Assembly (NCBI GenBank): GCA_020442185.1
Contig: JAGRKS010000155.1
Coordinates: 20,755-69,262, forward strand
DNA from: Hyphomicrobiaceae bacterium
GTDB taxonomy: Bacteria > Pseudomonadota > Alphaproteobacteria > Rhizobiales > Hyphomicrobiaceae
DNA: 48,508 nt
Direction: 5' to 3'
Part shown: in pieces, positions 27,333-35,433 of the stretch
Numbering within the stretch: the first letter of the stretch is position 1
Layout: every line of letters begins with the position of its first letter
Notes under the pieces: generated by a model
The model's database searches: none
What the model was told of the DNA's origin: nothing
Seen by the model: only the letters and a program-made list of their open reading frames with translations
Position numbers and translations under genes: made by a program

Positions 27333-27805
27333 AGAAGCATGCGTATTTCCACACGTTCTGGGGTGATGAGTGGCCCACCCTGGAATTCCTGGAGCCTTAT
27401 TTCACGCATCCTGCGAAAGACTTTGGCTGGTTCCCCAATTCCAGCAATGACAGCGCGGGCATCAGTCTTCAGGGGCTCGATGGAACGGAGCACTTGCCCT
27501 GGGGGCGGGGCCGCATTGACATTAACCTCCTGATGTGGGGCCACCCTGAGCATGGCGTGCTGCTGATCTATGAAAGGGTCGGAGGAGAAGATCCTTATGG
27601 CTACTGTTCGAAGGGTGACGTGAGCCGGCTGAGGGAGTGGGTGCGCTCGCTTCACGATACCCCGCTTCCGGTTGGCCTTTTCATCCCCTTCGCTGAGGCC
27701 TGGAAGGCGGTCAAGGAGTTCATGGAGAGCGAGGGACAGCTTCCTACCAGCATCGAGTGGATCAAGGGCGAGGACCTGCCCGAAGGCACGTTCCCCGATC
27801 CGTGA
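27329..27805 (+). CDS. Probable immunity protein for the deaminase toxin (Imm1-like)
   Basis: This 158-residue, acidic (net charge about -12 by my count) and tryptophan-rich protein starts at an ATG that overlaps the toxin stop (ATGA), the usual coupling of toxin and immunity genes. It has no signal peptide or membrane segment, so it would act in the cytoplasm. The pattern of a beta-rich body (GISLQGLDGTEHLPWGRGRI, then DINLLMWG, HGVLLIYERV) resembles Imm1-family proteins, which are known partners of deaminase toxins; this family assignment is from memory of the pattern. The C-terminal half is helical (AEAWKAVKEFMES). Sampled rows here are about 55-58% GC. Confidence 0.72.
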   Translation: MKKHAYFHTFWGDEWPTLEFLEPYFTHPAKDFGWFPNSSNDSAGISLQGLDGTEHLPWGRGRIDINLLMWGHPEHGVLLIYERVGGEDPYGYCSKGDVSRLREWVRSLHDTPLPVGLFIPFAEAWKAVKEFMESEGQLPTSIEWIKGEDLPEGTFPDP

Positions 27806-28086
27806 AAGCCAGCGACGTCTGCTTAGCACCCGCACGACAGACCTGATTTCGTCCGCAAGGCCGTGCGCGTTGACAGCTGCTCAGGGTCATTGCCTGCCGT
27901 ACTGCGGGCCTACACTTCGGCGGAAGCGCTTGCGACTGCGGACATGGTTCGCGGCCAAATCTGCAACGGCGGCACCGAACCCGGCGACGAGTTCCGCAAC
28001 GGTGATGATCCAGCTTTGTGCCACTCACCATCGATGTGTGACCGCTTCTGCCCCGCCGCAGCCCTCACCGCACAGACCCCGCCCCC
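27806..28086. other. Gap between the immunity gene and the convergent regulator gene
   Basis: The 281 bases hold no gene that I can support. A frame at 27863-28102 is rich in cysteine but lacks a start signal and family resemblance. I see no terminator with a T-run and no repeat matching the left side of the insert. Confidence 0.4.
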
Positions 28087-28989
28087 TCACGGGCCGTTGT
28101 AGTGGACGGTGCCGAAGCCCGAGACGTCGTAGCCGCCGAATTGCGCGGCCCGTTCGGCGAAGGCCTCAGACCGGCCGAACGCAAGGAGGTTCTGTATGGC
28201 CGGCTCGAACGCGGATCGCCGCCAGATGACCAGATCGTAGCGCTCGGTGACGAGTGGCACGAAGCCGAGCCGGTAGTGCCGCGCAACAGCCTCGATCGCG
28301 AGACCGGCATCGGCGCGCCCGTCGGCAACCGCCGCGGCCACGTCACCCTCCGTCCTGGCGGGCGTGTCGATGAGCGAGACGTCGGCGAACTTCATGCCCG
28401 CGGCGGCCATCAGTCGTTCCAGCAGGACGAAGGCGCCGGCTTCGCGTTGCCGGCCGATGACCCGGCGCCGCTTGAGGCTGGAGACATCGACGAGTTGCAG
28501 CGGATTATCGGGTGGCACGATCAGCCCCTGCTGCCGTTTGGCCCACTCGATGACGACGACGGGCTGGCCGGCGAGTTGGCGGCGCACATGCCCGACGTTC
28601 CACGAGCCCCCGATGTCGGCGCCTTCGTCCGCCAGATGGCAGCCCGACAACACCGCCTCGGATTTGCCCATGCGCCGCAGGCCGTCGAGGCTGCCGCCGA
28701 ATGCCACCGCAAGGCCGGTCTCCGCCTCCCGCAAGGCCCAGTCGAGCAGCGGATCGTGACTGCCACCGACGATCGGCGGCCGCTCCGCGAGACTTTCCTT
28801 GCCGCCGCTGTATTCGAGATTTCGCGCCAGCCACGCCTCGACGAGATCGCGCGGGAAAAGCAGCTTGCCAGTCGCCCTGACGCACGGAATGTCGCCTTCC
28901 GCGACAAGGTCGTAGATTTTGCGCTCCTTGAGCCGCAACAGATCGGCGACTTCGCGTGTTGTGAGGTAGGAATGCTGACCATCGGCCAT
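28087..28989 (-). CDS. Excisionase-like HTH regulator with periplasmic-binding-like sensor domain
   Basis: This 300-residue protein begins with a MerR/excisionase-type helix-turn-helix (residues 8-55: YLTTREVADLLRLKERKIYDLV, then IPCVRATGKLLFPRDLVEAWL in pieces). From about residue 75 it has a PBP-like domain with GSHDPLLDWALRE, GSLDGLRRM, CHLADEG, ADAGLAIEAVARHYRLGFVPLVTERYDLVIWR. The architecture is that of a cytoplasmic regulator whose sensor is borrowed from molybdate/tungstate-binding proteins. Related proteins are linked to oxyanion transport, so control of tupBCA is a reasonable inference. It is convergent with tupBCA and the toxin pair lies between. The ATG at 28989 lacks a strong ribosome site. 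Confidence 0.87.
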   Translation of the reverse strand: MADGQHSYLTTREVADLLRLKERKIYDLVAEGDIPCVRATGKLLFPRDLVEAWLARNLEYSGGKESLAERPPIVGGSHDPLLDWALREAETGLAVAFGGSLDGLRRMGKSEAVLSGCHLADEGADIGGSWNVGHVRRQLAGQPVVVIEWAKRQQGLIVPPDNPLQLVDVSSLKRRRVIGRQREAGAFVLLERLMAAAGMKFADVSLIDTPARTEGDVAAAVADGRADAGLAIEAVARHYRLGFVPLVTERYDLVIWRRSAFEPAIQNLLAFGRSEAFAERAAQFGGYDVSGFGTVHYNGP

Positions 28990-29314
28990 GACGTGGGGCG
29001 AGGCTCCGTGACTGGATCTGATGATACCGTTTGCTTCTAACAGGATTGGCCGTCCGAAGCGCGATCAAGTCTGCACGCCATCGCAGAAGGGCAACGAGAA
29101 TCCGATCGACAGAAGATTCGACACCGGCCAGGAGAACCGGGCGCGTGTTCCAACCGTAGGTCACTCAGCCAGTCAATTGAAGATGACACTTGCGGTGGTC
29201 GTCAGCCTTGATATCCGGGACCGGCATATTGGGGAATGGCAAATGGCCGGCGATTGGGCGACGGCCAACGAGCGAGCTGAAGCAGATTTCGACGGGACCG
29301 GGAAGGACAAGCGC
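28990..29314. other. Divergent gap between the regulator and DUF2177 genes
   Basis: On the minus strand TATCAT (in the bases near 29020-29027) is a good -10 for the regulator gene, but no matching -35 is visible. Before the DUF2177 gene GGGAAGGAC is a clear ribosome site. No other feature is evident. Confidence 0.4.
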
Positions 29315-29728
29315 ATGCGGTACGTGACGGCCTATCTCGCGGCGGGAGTGACGCTGCTCGTACTGGACGTCATCTGGCTGACGGCCATGGGCTCGACCTA
29401 CCGCCGCCTTCTCGACGGCATGTTGACCGAAGGCTTCCGGCTGGCTCCCGCCGCGATCTTCTACTTCATCTATGTCGCCGGCATCGTCACCCTGGCGGTT
29501 GCGCCCGCGATGGATGCCGGGGCCGGCTGGCAGACTGCGGCAATCAAGGGCGGCGTACTCGGTTTCGTCGCCTATGCCACATACGATCTGACCAACCACG
29601 CGACCCTTAAGGTTTGGCCGTGGCAGCTGACGGTGGTCGATATCGCATGGGGAAGCGTGTTGACGGCGACCGCCGCAGGGGTCGCCATGTTCGCCGTCGA
29701 GCGGCTGATGGGCCCGGCGAACAGTTAG
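29315..29728 (+). CDS. DUF2177 family membrane protein
   Basis: This 137-residue protein has four hydrophobic segments: YLAAGVTLLVLDVIWLTAMG, IFYFIYVAGIVTLAVAP, a Gly/Ala-rich segment around GGVLGFVAYATYDLTNHATL, and DIAWGSVLTATAAGVAMFAV. The motifs DVIWL near the start and YATYDLTN in the third segment are those of DUF2177, an inner-membrane family of unknown function. GGAAGGAC, a few bases before ATG 29315, fixes the start; the frame runs upstream without resemblance. It stands alone between the regulator and the efflux operon. Confidence 0.9.
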   Translation: MRYVTAYLAAGVTLLVLDVIWLTAMGSTYRRLLDGMLTEGFRLAPAAIFYFIYVAGIVTLAVAPAMDAGAGWQTAAIKGGVLGFVAYATYDLTNHATLKVWPWQLTVVDIAWGSVLTATAAGVAMFAVERLMGPANS

Positions 29729-29859
29729 CCCTGGGCCTGCTACGGGACGGCCGGTCGCGCGACCCTCGCGTCGCTCGAGTTGCCAACACAGCGCGCCCCG
29801 CGCGACGTGCTGCAGGACCGCAAGACGAGCAGAAATTGACCGCCAACACGCACGCATAT

Positions 29860-29883
29860 GCCGCGACGGCCGGCCGTCGCGGC
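29860..29883. repeat. Perfect 24-base palindrome
   Basis: The 12-base arm GCCGCGACGGCC is followed directly by its own reverse complement, with no spacer. It lies 131 bases after the DUF2177 stop and 387 bases before tetR. No T-run follows. It could form a hairpin in RNA (terminator-like), or be a binding site for a dimeric protein or a methylase. Confidence 0.75.
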
Positions 29884-30017
29884 TGGAGCACGTATACTCG
29901 ACCGCGCACAGCAATAACCTAGGCAACTGATAAAACTCCATAAAATCGAGAGCGCCATACACCGCACCGACGGCGGCGAATAATTCCGGTTGACGTGCGC
30001 GTCGTGGTGATCCAAAG

Positions 30018-30035
30018 AAAACGAGCGTTCGTTTT
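30018..30035. promoter_or_regulatory. Perfect palindrome upstream of tetR, probable TetR operator
   Basis: AAAACGA (30018-30024), four bases, then TCGTTTT (30029-30035) form a perfect inverted repeat in an AT-rich context about 235 bases before the tetR start. Size and symmetry fit an operator of a TetR-family dimer. TTGACG (29990-29995) lies just upstream as a possible -35, but no good -10 fits. The link to this repressor is inference. Confidence 0.5.
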
Positions 30036-30269
30036 GATGAGCGACGTCGGTGAATTTCATCGCCGAGGCGAGACTCGGACGTGGAGCAGGCTATCCGTCA
30101 TCCCACCACATCGGGCTGTCGGCAAAGGACACAGCAGAAGGCGCTTCGTCGCATTCCCCTCCCTCCGGCAGCTAGGTCGGATGCTGACCACGATGCGCAA
30201 GAGAACCAGATCGGCCCTGGCTCCAGCCGACATACCGGCACCAATCGGCCCTCGCAGGAAACCGCAGCA

Positions 30270-30944
30270 ATGCCGAAATTGAAACCAGACACCCAATTGG
30301 CAAGGCGCGAGCGCATTCTCGACTCGGCCGAAATCTGTTTTGCGCGTTCGGGGTTTCACCGGTGCACGATGCAGGATATCTGCCGCGAGGCGGGCATCAG
30401 CCCGGGAGCGCTTTATGTGTACTTCGCTTCCAAAGAGGACTTGATCGCAGGGATCGCCGAGCGCGACCGCGGCGAGTTCCAGTCGCGATTCGAAACGCTA
30501 TCCGATGCCCAGGACATTCTCGAAGCATTGGCCGCCATCGGCGAACAGTACTTCGTGGAGGAGCCGCGCCATAAGCGATTGATGTGCGTCGAGGTGGGCG
30601 TCGAATCGACCCGCAACCCCAAGGTTGGCGAGATCTTCCGCGCCGTCGACACGCACGTCCACGCCAGCTTCGAGCGGCTGTTCGAGCGGCTCACCCGCGA
30701 AGGCCGCATCGCCCCCGAACTCGACGCTCCGACACTGGCCGGTCTGTTCGCCGTCATCGGCGACGGAATGGCCTGGCGGCGCGCCGTCGATCCGAATTTC
30801 GAACCCAAGGCCTTGATGCCCGCGGTCGTCTCGCTCGTGCGCTCGCTGTTGCGCCCGGTCGATGCCGCCGCGCCATCGCAGATTGAAGCTGGCGTGCCCA
30901 TCCCGGCCGCCGCCACGCCGACCAACCGGAACGAAACGCCATGA
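30270..30944 (+). CDS. TetR/AcrR family repressor of the adjacent RND pump
   Basis: This 224-residue repressor has the TetR HTH at residues 11-57: RRERILDSAEICFARSGF, then TMQDICREAGISPGALYVYFASKEDLI in pieces, ending in IAGIAERDR. The remainder is the helical ligand-binding and dimer domain, with a Pro/Ala-rich tail. The ATG at 30270 follows CAGGAAA. Its stop overlaps the start of the membrane-fusion gene by four bases, so it is the first gene of the efflux operon and probably represses its own transcript, released by a pump substrate. Confidence 0.92.
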   Translation: MPKLKPDTQLARRERILDSAEICFARSGFHRCTMQDICREAGISPGALYVYFASKEDLIAGIAERDRGEFQSRFETLSDAQDILEALAAIGEQYFVEEPRHKRLMCVEVGVESTRNPKVGEIFRAVDTHVHASFERLFERLTREGRIAPELDAPTLAGLFAVIGDGMAWRRAVDPNFEPKALMPAVVSLVRSLLRPVDAAAPSQIEAGVPIPAAATPTNRNETP

Positions 30945-32188
30945 AAAGCAAGAGATCGAATCGCCTCATTGCTGCGATCGTCCTCGTCGTGGCAGCGTCG
31001 GCCGGCGCAGCGGCCTACCTCGCGGGATGGACACCTGCAGGGATCATTGCCGCGCTCGAGCAGCCGCGGCCGGCCCCTTCGAAGAAAGCCGCTGCCGAAA
31101 CCATTCCGCCAGCCGTTACCGTCGCCAAGGTTGCGACCGAGGTTCTGGTCGAGACGGTGCTGGTGACGGGAACGCTGGTGCCGCGCGACGAGATCCTGGT
31201 GGCGCCGGAGGTCGAAGGCTTGCGCGTCATTGAACTCAAGGCGGAAGTCGGAGATCGCGTTCGCGCCGGTGACGTGCTGGCGACACTCGAACGCACGCAG
31301 ATCGAATCGCAACTTGCCCAGAACACCGCCACCCTCGCCCGCACCGATGCCCTGATCGCTCAGGCAAAGAGCCAGATTGCCCAGGCCGAGGCCGCGGCAT
31401 CCGAGGCGCAAGCGGCCTTCCAGCGCGCCCAACCGCTGCGCAAGTCGGGCTTCGTCTCGGAAAGCGTCTTCGATCAGCGCGAGGCCGCGCAACGCACGAC
31501 AGCCGCAATGCTGATCGCCGCGCGCGACGGCCTCAAGGTTGCGGAAGCCACCAAGGCCGAGACGGCGGCCCAGCGCCGTGAACTGGAGTGGCGGCTCGGC
31601 AATACGCAGGTGAAGGCGCCGCGCAACGGCATCGTCAGCCGCCGCACCGCGCGCGTTGGCGCGGTGGCGACAGCGGCCGCCGAGCCGATGTTCCGCATCA
31701 TCGCCGACGGCGAGATCGAACTCGATGCCGAGGCAACGGAGGCCGCACTCGCCAAAATACGCCAGGGCCAGCGCGTGACACTCGAAGTTGCAGGTGTCGG
31801 CGCCGTTCGCGGAACGGTGCGTCTTGTTTCTCCCGAGGTCGACCGATCGACACGGCTCGGCAGCGTTCGCATCTTCATCGGCGATCGCACCGATCTCCGG
31901 ATCGGCGCCTTTGCCCGAGGCCGCATCGTGACCAGCCAGGGCCGCGGCCTCGTGGTGCCCGCTTCAGCCGTCCTATACAGCACGGACGCAACGAGCGTGC
32001 AGCGCGTCACCGACAATCATGTCGAAACGCGTATCGTCGAAACCGGACTGAGGTCTGGCGGTCAGGTCGAAATCCGCAAGGGCTTGGCCGAGGGCGACCT
32101 CGTCGTCGCCAAGGCGGGCACGTTCCTGCGTAACGGCGATCGGGTGAGGCCGATGGTTCCTGACCCGAAGGTGAGCGAGGCCCGCTGA
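30941..32188 (+). CDS. RND efflux periplasmic adaptor (membrane fusion protein)
   Basis: This 415-residue adaptor links the RND pump to an outer-membrane channel. Residues 8-27 form an N-terminal membrane segment or signal (LIAAIVLVVAASAGAAAYLAG). The lipoyl-type half motifs are EVEGLRVIELKAEVGDRVRAGDVLATLE and QVKAPRNGIVSRRTARVGAVA in pieces, flanking a coiled-coil hairpin of Ala/Gln/Glu-rich helices (residues about 115-210). A beta-barrel and a membrane-proximal domain follow. The start overlaps tetR by four bases and the stop overlaps the pump gene by one base (TGATG). No outer-membrane channel gene is in the window. Confidence 0.95.
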   Translation: MKSKRSNRLIAAIVLVVAASAGAAAYLAGWTPAGIIAALEQPRPAPSKKAAAETIPPAVTVAKVATEVLVETVLVTGTLVPRDEILVAPEVEGLRVIELKAEVGDRVRAGDVLATLERTQIESQLAQNTATLARTDALIAQAKSQIAQAEAAASEAQAAFQRAQPLRKSGFVSESVFDQREAAQRTTAAMLIAARDGLKVAEATKAETAAQRRELEWRLGNTQVKAPRNGIVSRRTARVGAVATAAAEPMFRIIADGEIELDAEATEAALAKIRQGQRVTLEVAGVGAVRGTVRLVSPEVDRSTRLGSVRIFIGDRTDLRIGAFARGRIVTSQGRGLVVPASAVLYSTDATSVQRVTDNHVETRIVETGLRSGGQVEIRKGLAEGDLVVAKAGTFLRNGDRVRPMVPDPKVSEAR

Positions 32189-35100
32189 TGGAACTCAACG
32201 TCTCCGCCTGGTCGATCCGCAAGCCGGTTCCCTCGCTCGTTCTATTCATGGTGTTGATGACGATTGGAATGCTGAGCTTCCAGTCGCTGCCGATTACGCG
32301 CTTTCCCAATATCGACGTGCCGGTCATCCAGGCGCGGATCTACCAGTCTGGCGCCGCGCCGGCCGAACTCGAGACGCAGGTTACGAAGAAGGTCGAGGAT
32401 GCGATCGCGGGCGTCAACGGCGTCAAGCACATCACCTCCACCGTCAGCGAAGGCCAGTCGCAGACGATGATCGAGTTCCGGCTCGAGATCGATTCCGACC
32501 GCGCGCTCAACGACGTCAAGGACGCAATCTCGCGCATACGCTCCGACCTGCCGCGCACCATCGAGGAACCGGTCGTGCAGCGCATCGACGTCGTCGGTCT
32601 GCCGATCGTCAGCTATGCCGCGCGCGCACCGACGATGACACCCGAAGAGCTGTCGTGGTTCGTCGATGACGTCGTCAAGCGGCGATTGCAGGGCGTTTCC
32701 GGTGTCTCGCAGATCGATCGCATCGGCGGAGTCACGCGCGAAGTACGCGTCGCGCTCGATCCCGACAGGTTGCTCGCCTATGGCATCACCGCCGGCGACG
32801 TGAACCGCCAGTTGCGAGCCACCAACGTCGACCTCGCCGGCGGCCGCGGCGAGATCGCAGGCCGCGAACAGGCGATCCGCACGCTCGCCGGTCAGCAGAC
32901 CGTTACAGGCCTCGCGGAAACGAATATCGCCTTGCCCGGGAACCGCTCGGTCCGCCTCGATCAGCTCGGCACTGTCACCGACACGATCGAAGAGCCGCGC
33001 ACGTTTGCGACCGTCGACGGCGAGCCGGTCGTCGCGTTCTCCATCAGCCGCGCCTCGGGTGCGAGCGACACCACCGTCGCCGACGCGGTTTCCGAGGAAG
33101 TCACCCGCCTCGATGCCGAACACGACGACGTTCAATTCGTGCGCATCGACAATACCGTCGATTACACCCTCGGCGTCTATCACTCGACCATGAAGACGCT
33201 GCTCGAAGGCGCCGTGCTGGCAATCGCCGTCGTGCTGATCTTCCTGCGCGACATGCGAGCCACGATCATCGCCGCCATTGCTCTGCCGCTGTCGATCATT
33301 CCCGCATTCTGGGCGATGAGCGCGATGGGCTTTTCGCTCAATCTGGTCAGCCTGCTCGCCATCACGATCGTCACCGGCATCCTCGTCGACGACGCGATCG
33401 TCGAGATCGAAAACATCGTGCGCCACATGCGGATGGGCAAATCGGCTTATCGGGCTTCGCTCGAGGCGGCGGACGAAATCGGCCTCGCCGTCATCGCCAT
33501 CACCACGACGATCATCGCCGTATTTGTGCCGGTGAGCTTCATGGGTGGCATTGCCGGACAGTATTTCAAGCAGTTCGGACTGACAGTCGCGTTCGCGGTC
33601 TTCTTCTCGCTGCTCGTCGCGCGCCTTCTGACCCCCCTTCTCGCCGCCTACTTCATGCGGCCGACCAAACACGAGGACACGGAGGGCCGCCTGCTTCGCG
33701 CCTACACGCGCCTCGTCGACTGGTCCGTCACGCATCGCATCAAGGCGGTCGCCCTCGGCGTGATGATCTTCGCCGGCTCGGTCGGCAGCTTCTTCCTGCT
33801 GCCTTCGGGCTTCCTCCCGGTCGAGGACTCGGGCCGCGCGCTGCTTGCCGTCGAGCTGCCGCCCGGTACGCGCATAGAGGAAACGCAGCGCCTGACCGCC
33901 GACATCGCGCGCTCGATCGAGAAGCGTGACGACGTAGAAAGCGTTTTCGTGATCGGTGGCATGATCCTCGGCGGCAGCCAGGAGGTGCGCAACGCCACGC
34001 TGATCATTACGCTGAAGCCGGGTGACCAGCGCACGTTGAAGCAGGCCGCCATCCAAGAGCAGATCGGAGCGCGCCTCGTCGACGTGCCGGATATCCGCTT
34101 CTGGTTCCTGCAGGACAACGGCCAGCGCCAGTTCCAGCTCGTGGTCACAGGACGCGATCCCAAGGCCGTCGACGAGGTCGCGGCCAGACTGACCAGCCAG
34201 GCGAAAACGATCCCGACATTGGTCAACGTCGTCTCGACCGCCGAGCTCGACCGTCCGGAACTTCGCGTGACGCCCAAGGAGGATGTCGCAGCCGAACTCG
34301 GCGTCTCGACGGAAGCCATCTCGGAAGCCGTGCGGATTGCCACCATCGGCGACATCGGTGCCAACCTGGCGAAGTTCGATGTCGGTGACCGGCAGGTGCC
34401 AATTCGCGTCCAGCTTGCCGAGGAAGCACGGACGCACGCCGACGTGCTGCGTTCGCTCAAGGTGCCGACGGCGACCGGCAAGGCCGTGCCGCTCGATGCC
34501 GTGGCGCGCTTCGAGTTCAACCAGGGCCCGACGTCGATCGACCGCTACGACAGGCAGCGACGTGTCGTGCTCGGCGCCGATCTCGTCGGCACAGCTGCGC
34601 TCGGGGTCGCGCTCGAGGCCGTGCTGGCGCTACCCGCCGCGAAAAACGTGCCGGCAGGGGTCGAGATCAAGCAGTTCGGCGACGCCGAGATCATGGCCGA
34701 AGTGTTCGCCGGCTTCGCCCAGGCAATGGGCGCGGGCATCATGATGGTCTATGCCGTGCTTGTGCTGCTGTTCTCGAGTTTCGTTCAGCCAATCACCATC
34801 CTCTTCTCGCTGCCGCTGTCGATCGGCGGAGCCATCGTCGCCCTCGCCCTCACCGGAAATCCGATCAGTCTGCCCGTCGTAATCGGCATTCTCATGCTCA
34901 TGGGCATCGTGACCAAGAATGCGATCATGCTTGTCGACTTCGCGGTTGAGGAGATCCGCAGCGGCGTTCCTCGTCACGATGCCATCGTCGATGCTGGACG
35001 CAAGCGCGCCCGCCCGATCGTCATGACGACGATCGCCATGGTCGGCGGCATGCTGCCTTCGGCGCTAGCGCTGGAATCGGGCGGCGAGTTCCGCGCACCG

Positions 35101-35331
35101 ATGGCCATCGCCGTGATTGGCGGCCTGATCTCCTCGACCGTTTTGAGCCTCGTGTTCGTGCCTGCCGTTTTCGTCCTGATGGACGACGTCGCGGCTCTCG
35201 CTTGGCGCCTATTCGGCCGCTTCGTCGGCCCAACCGACGAGACGCGAGGAGAAGGCGCCAGCGAACATCTGCCGTCGGGCGGAAAGCCGCCGGTGACGCG
35301 ACCTGTACCGGCGACCGACTCTTCCGGCTGA
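32188..35331 (+). CDS. RND efflux pump, inner-membrane transporter (HAE-1/AcrB type)
   Basis: This 1047-residue proton-driven pump has the standard length and twelve-helix plan of AcrB-like transporters. It starts with LNVSAWSIRKPVPSLVLF. The proton relay is visible: D401 and D402 in GILVDDAIVEIEN of helix 4, and K910 in GIVTKNAIMLVDF of helix 10. Periplasmic porter segments such as FPNIDVPVIQARIYQSGAAPAE and GVSGVSQIDRIGG are typical. The charged, Pro-rich C-terminus extends after the last helix. The exact substrates (drugs, detergents, lipids or solvents) cannot be told. It is translated in coupling with the adaptor gene. Confidence 0.96.
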   Translation: MELNVSAWSIRKPVPSLVLFMVLMTIGMLSFQSLPITRFPNIDVPVIQARIYQSGAAPAELETQVTKKVEDAIAGVNGVKHITSTVSEGQSQTMIEFRLEIDSDRALNDVKDAISRIRSDLPRTIEEPVVQRIDVVGLPIVSYAARAPTMTPEELSWFVDDVVKRRLQGVSGVSQIDRIGGVTREVRVALDPDRLLAYGITAGDVNRQLRATNVDLAGGRGEIAGREQAIRTLAGQQTVTGLAETNIALPGNRSVRLDQLGTVTDTIEEPRTFATVDGEPVVAFSISRASGASDTTVADAVSEEVTRLDAEHDDVQFVRIDNTVDYTLGVYHSTMKTLLEGAVLAIAVVLIFLRDMRATIIAAIALPLSIIPAFWAMSAMGFSLNLVSLLAITIVTGILVDDAIVEIENIVRHMRMGKSAYRASLEAADEIGLAVIAITTTIIAVFVPVSFMGGIAGQYFKQFGLTVAFAVFFSLLVARLLTPLLAAYFMRPTKHEDTEGRLLRAYTRLVDWSVTHRIKAVALGVMIFAGSVGSFFLLPSGFLPVEDSGRALLAVELPPGTRIEETQRLTADIARSIEKRDDVESVFVIGGMILGGSQEVRNATLIITLKPGDQRTLKQAAIQEQIGARLVDVPDIRFWFLQDNGQRQFQLVVTGRDPKAVDEVAARLTSQAKTIPTLVNVVSTAELDRPELRVTPKEDVAAELGVSTEAISEAVRIATIGDIGANLAKFDVGDRQVPIRVQLAEEARTHADVLRSLKVPTATGKAVPLDAVARFEFNQGPTSIDRYDRQRRVVLGADLVGTAALGVALEAVLALPAAKNVPAGVEIKQFGDAEIMAEVFAGFAQAMGAGIMMVYAVLVLLFSSFVQPITILFSLPLSIGGAIVALALTGNPISLPVVIGILMLMGIVTKNAIMLVDFAVEEIRSGVPRHDAIVDAGRKRARPIVMTTIAMVGGMLPSALALESGGEFRAPMAIAVIGGLISSTVLSLVFVPAVFVLMDDVAALAWRLFGRFVGPTDETRGEGASEHLPSGGKPPVTRPVPATDSSG

Positions 35332-35433
35332 ATGAGTTTTTCCGTGTGCACGCTGGTGCGCCGGCCTTATAGTTCCTATCTGTCGGGGCGCGCGTTACCA
35401 TCGACGACGCCATTTCATAAGGGAACGATCAAC

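Larger units (their letters stand above)
29729..30269. other. Intergenic region upstream of the efflux operon
   Basis: Besides the 24-base palindrome (29860-29883) and the operator candidate (30018-30035), this 541-base stretch has an AT-rich zone at about 29915-29960 and a lone TATACT. The tetR frame is open upstream to 30081, but the HTH begins only after ATG 30270. I see no further gene. Confidence 0.5.

Noticed and set aside
27863..28102. Cysteine-rich short frame after the immunity gene
   Set aside because: No start signal, no family resemblance, and it runs into the end of the convergent regulator gene.
32242..34437. 731-codon open frame antisense to the RND pump gene
   Set aside because: It is the mirror of a high-GC coding frame, rich in Asp/Arg/Gly without domains; the sense frame is a clear AcrB-type pump.
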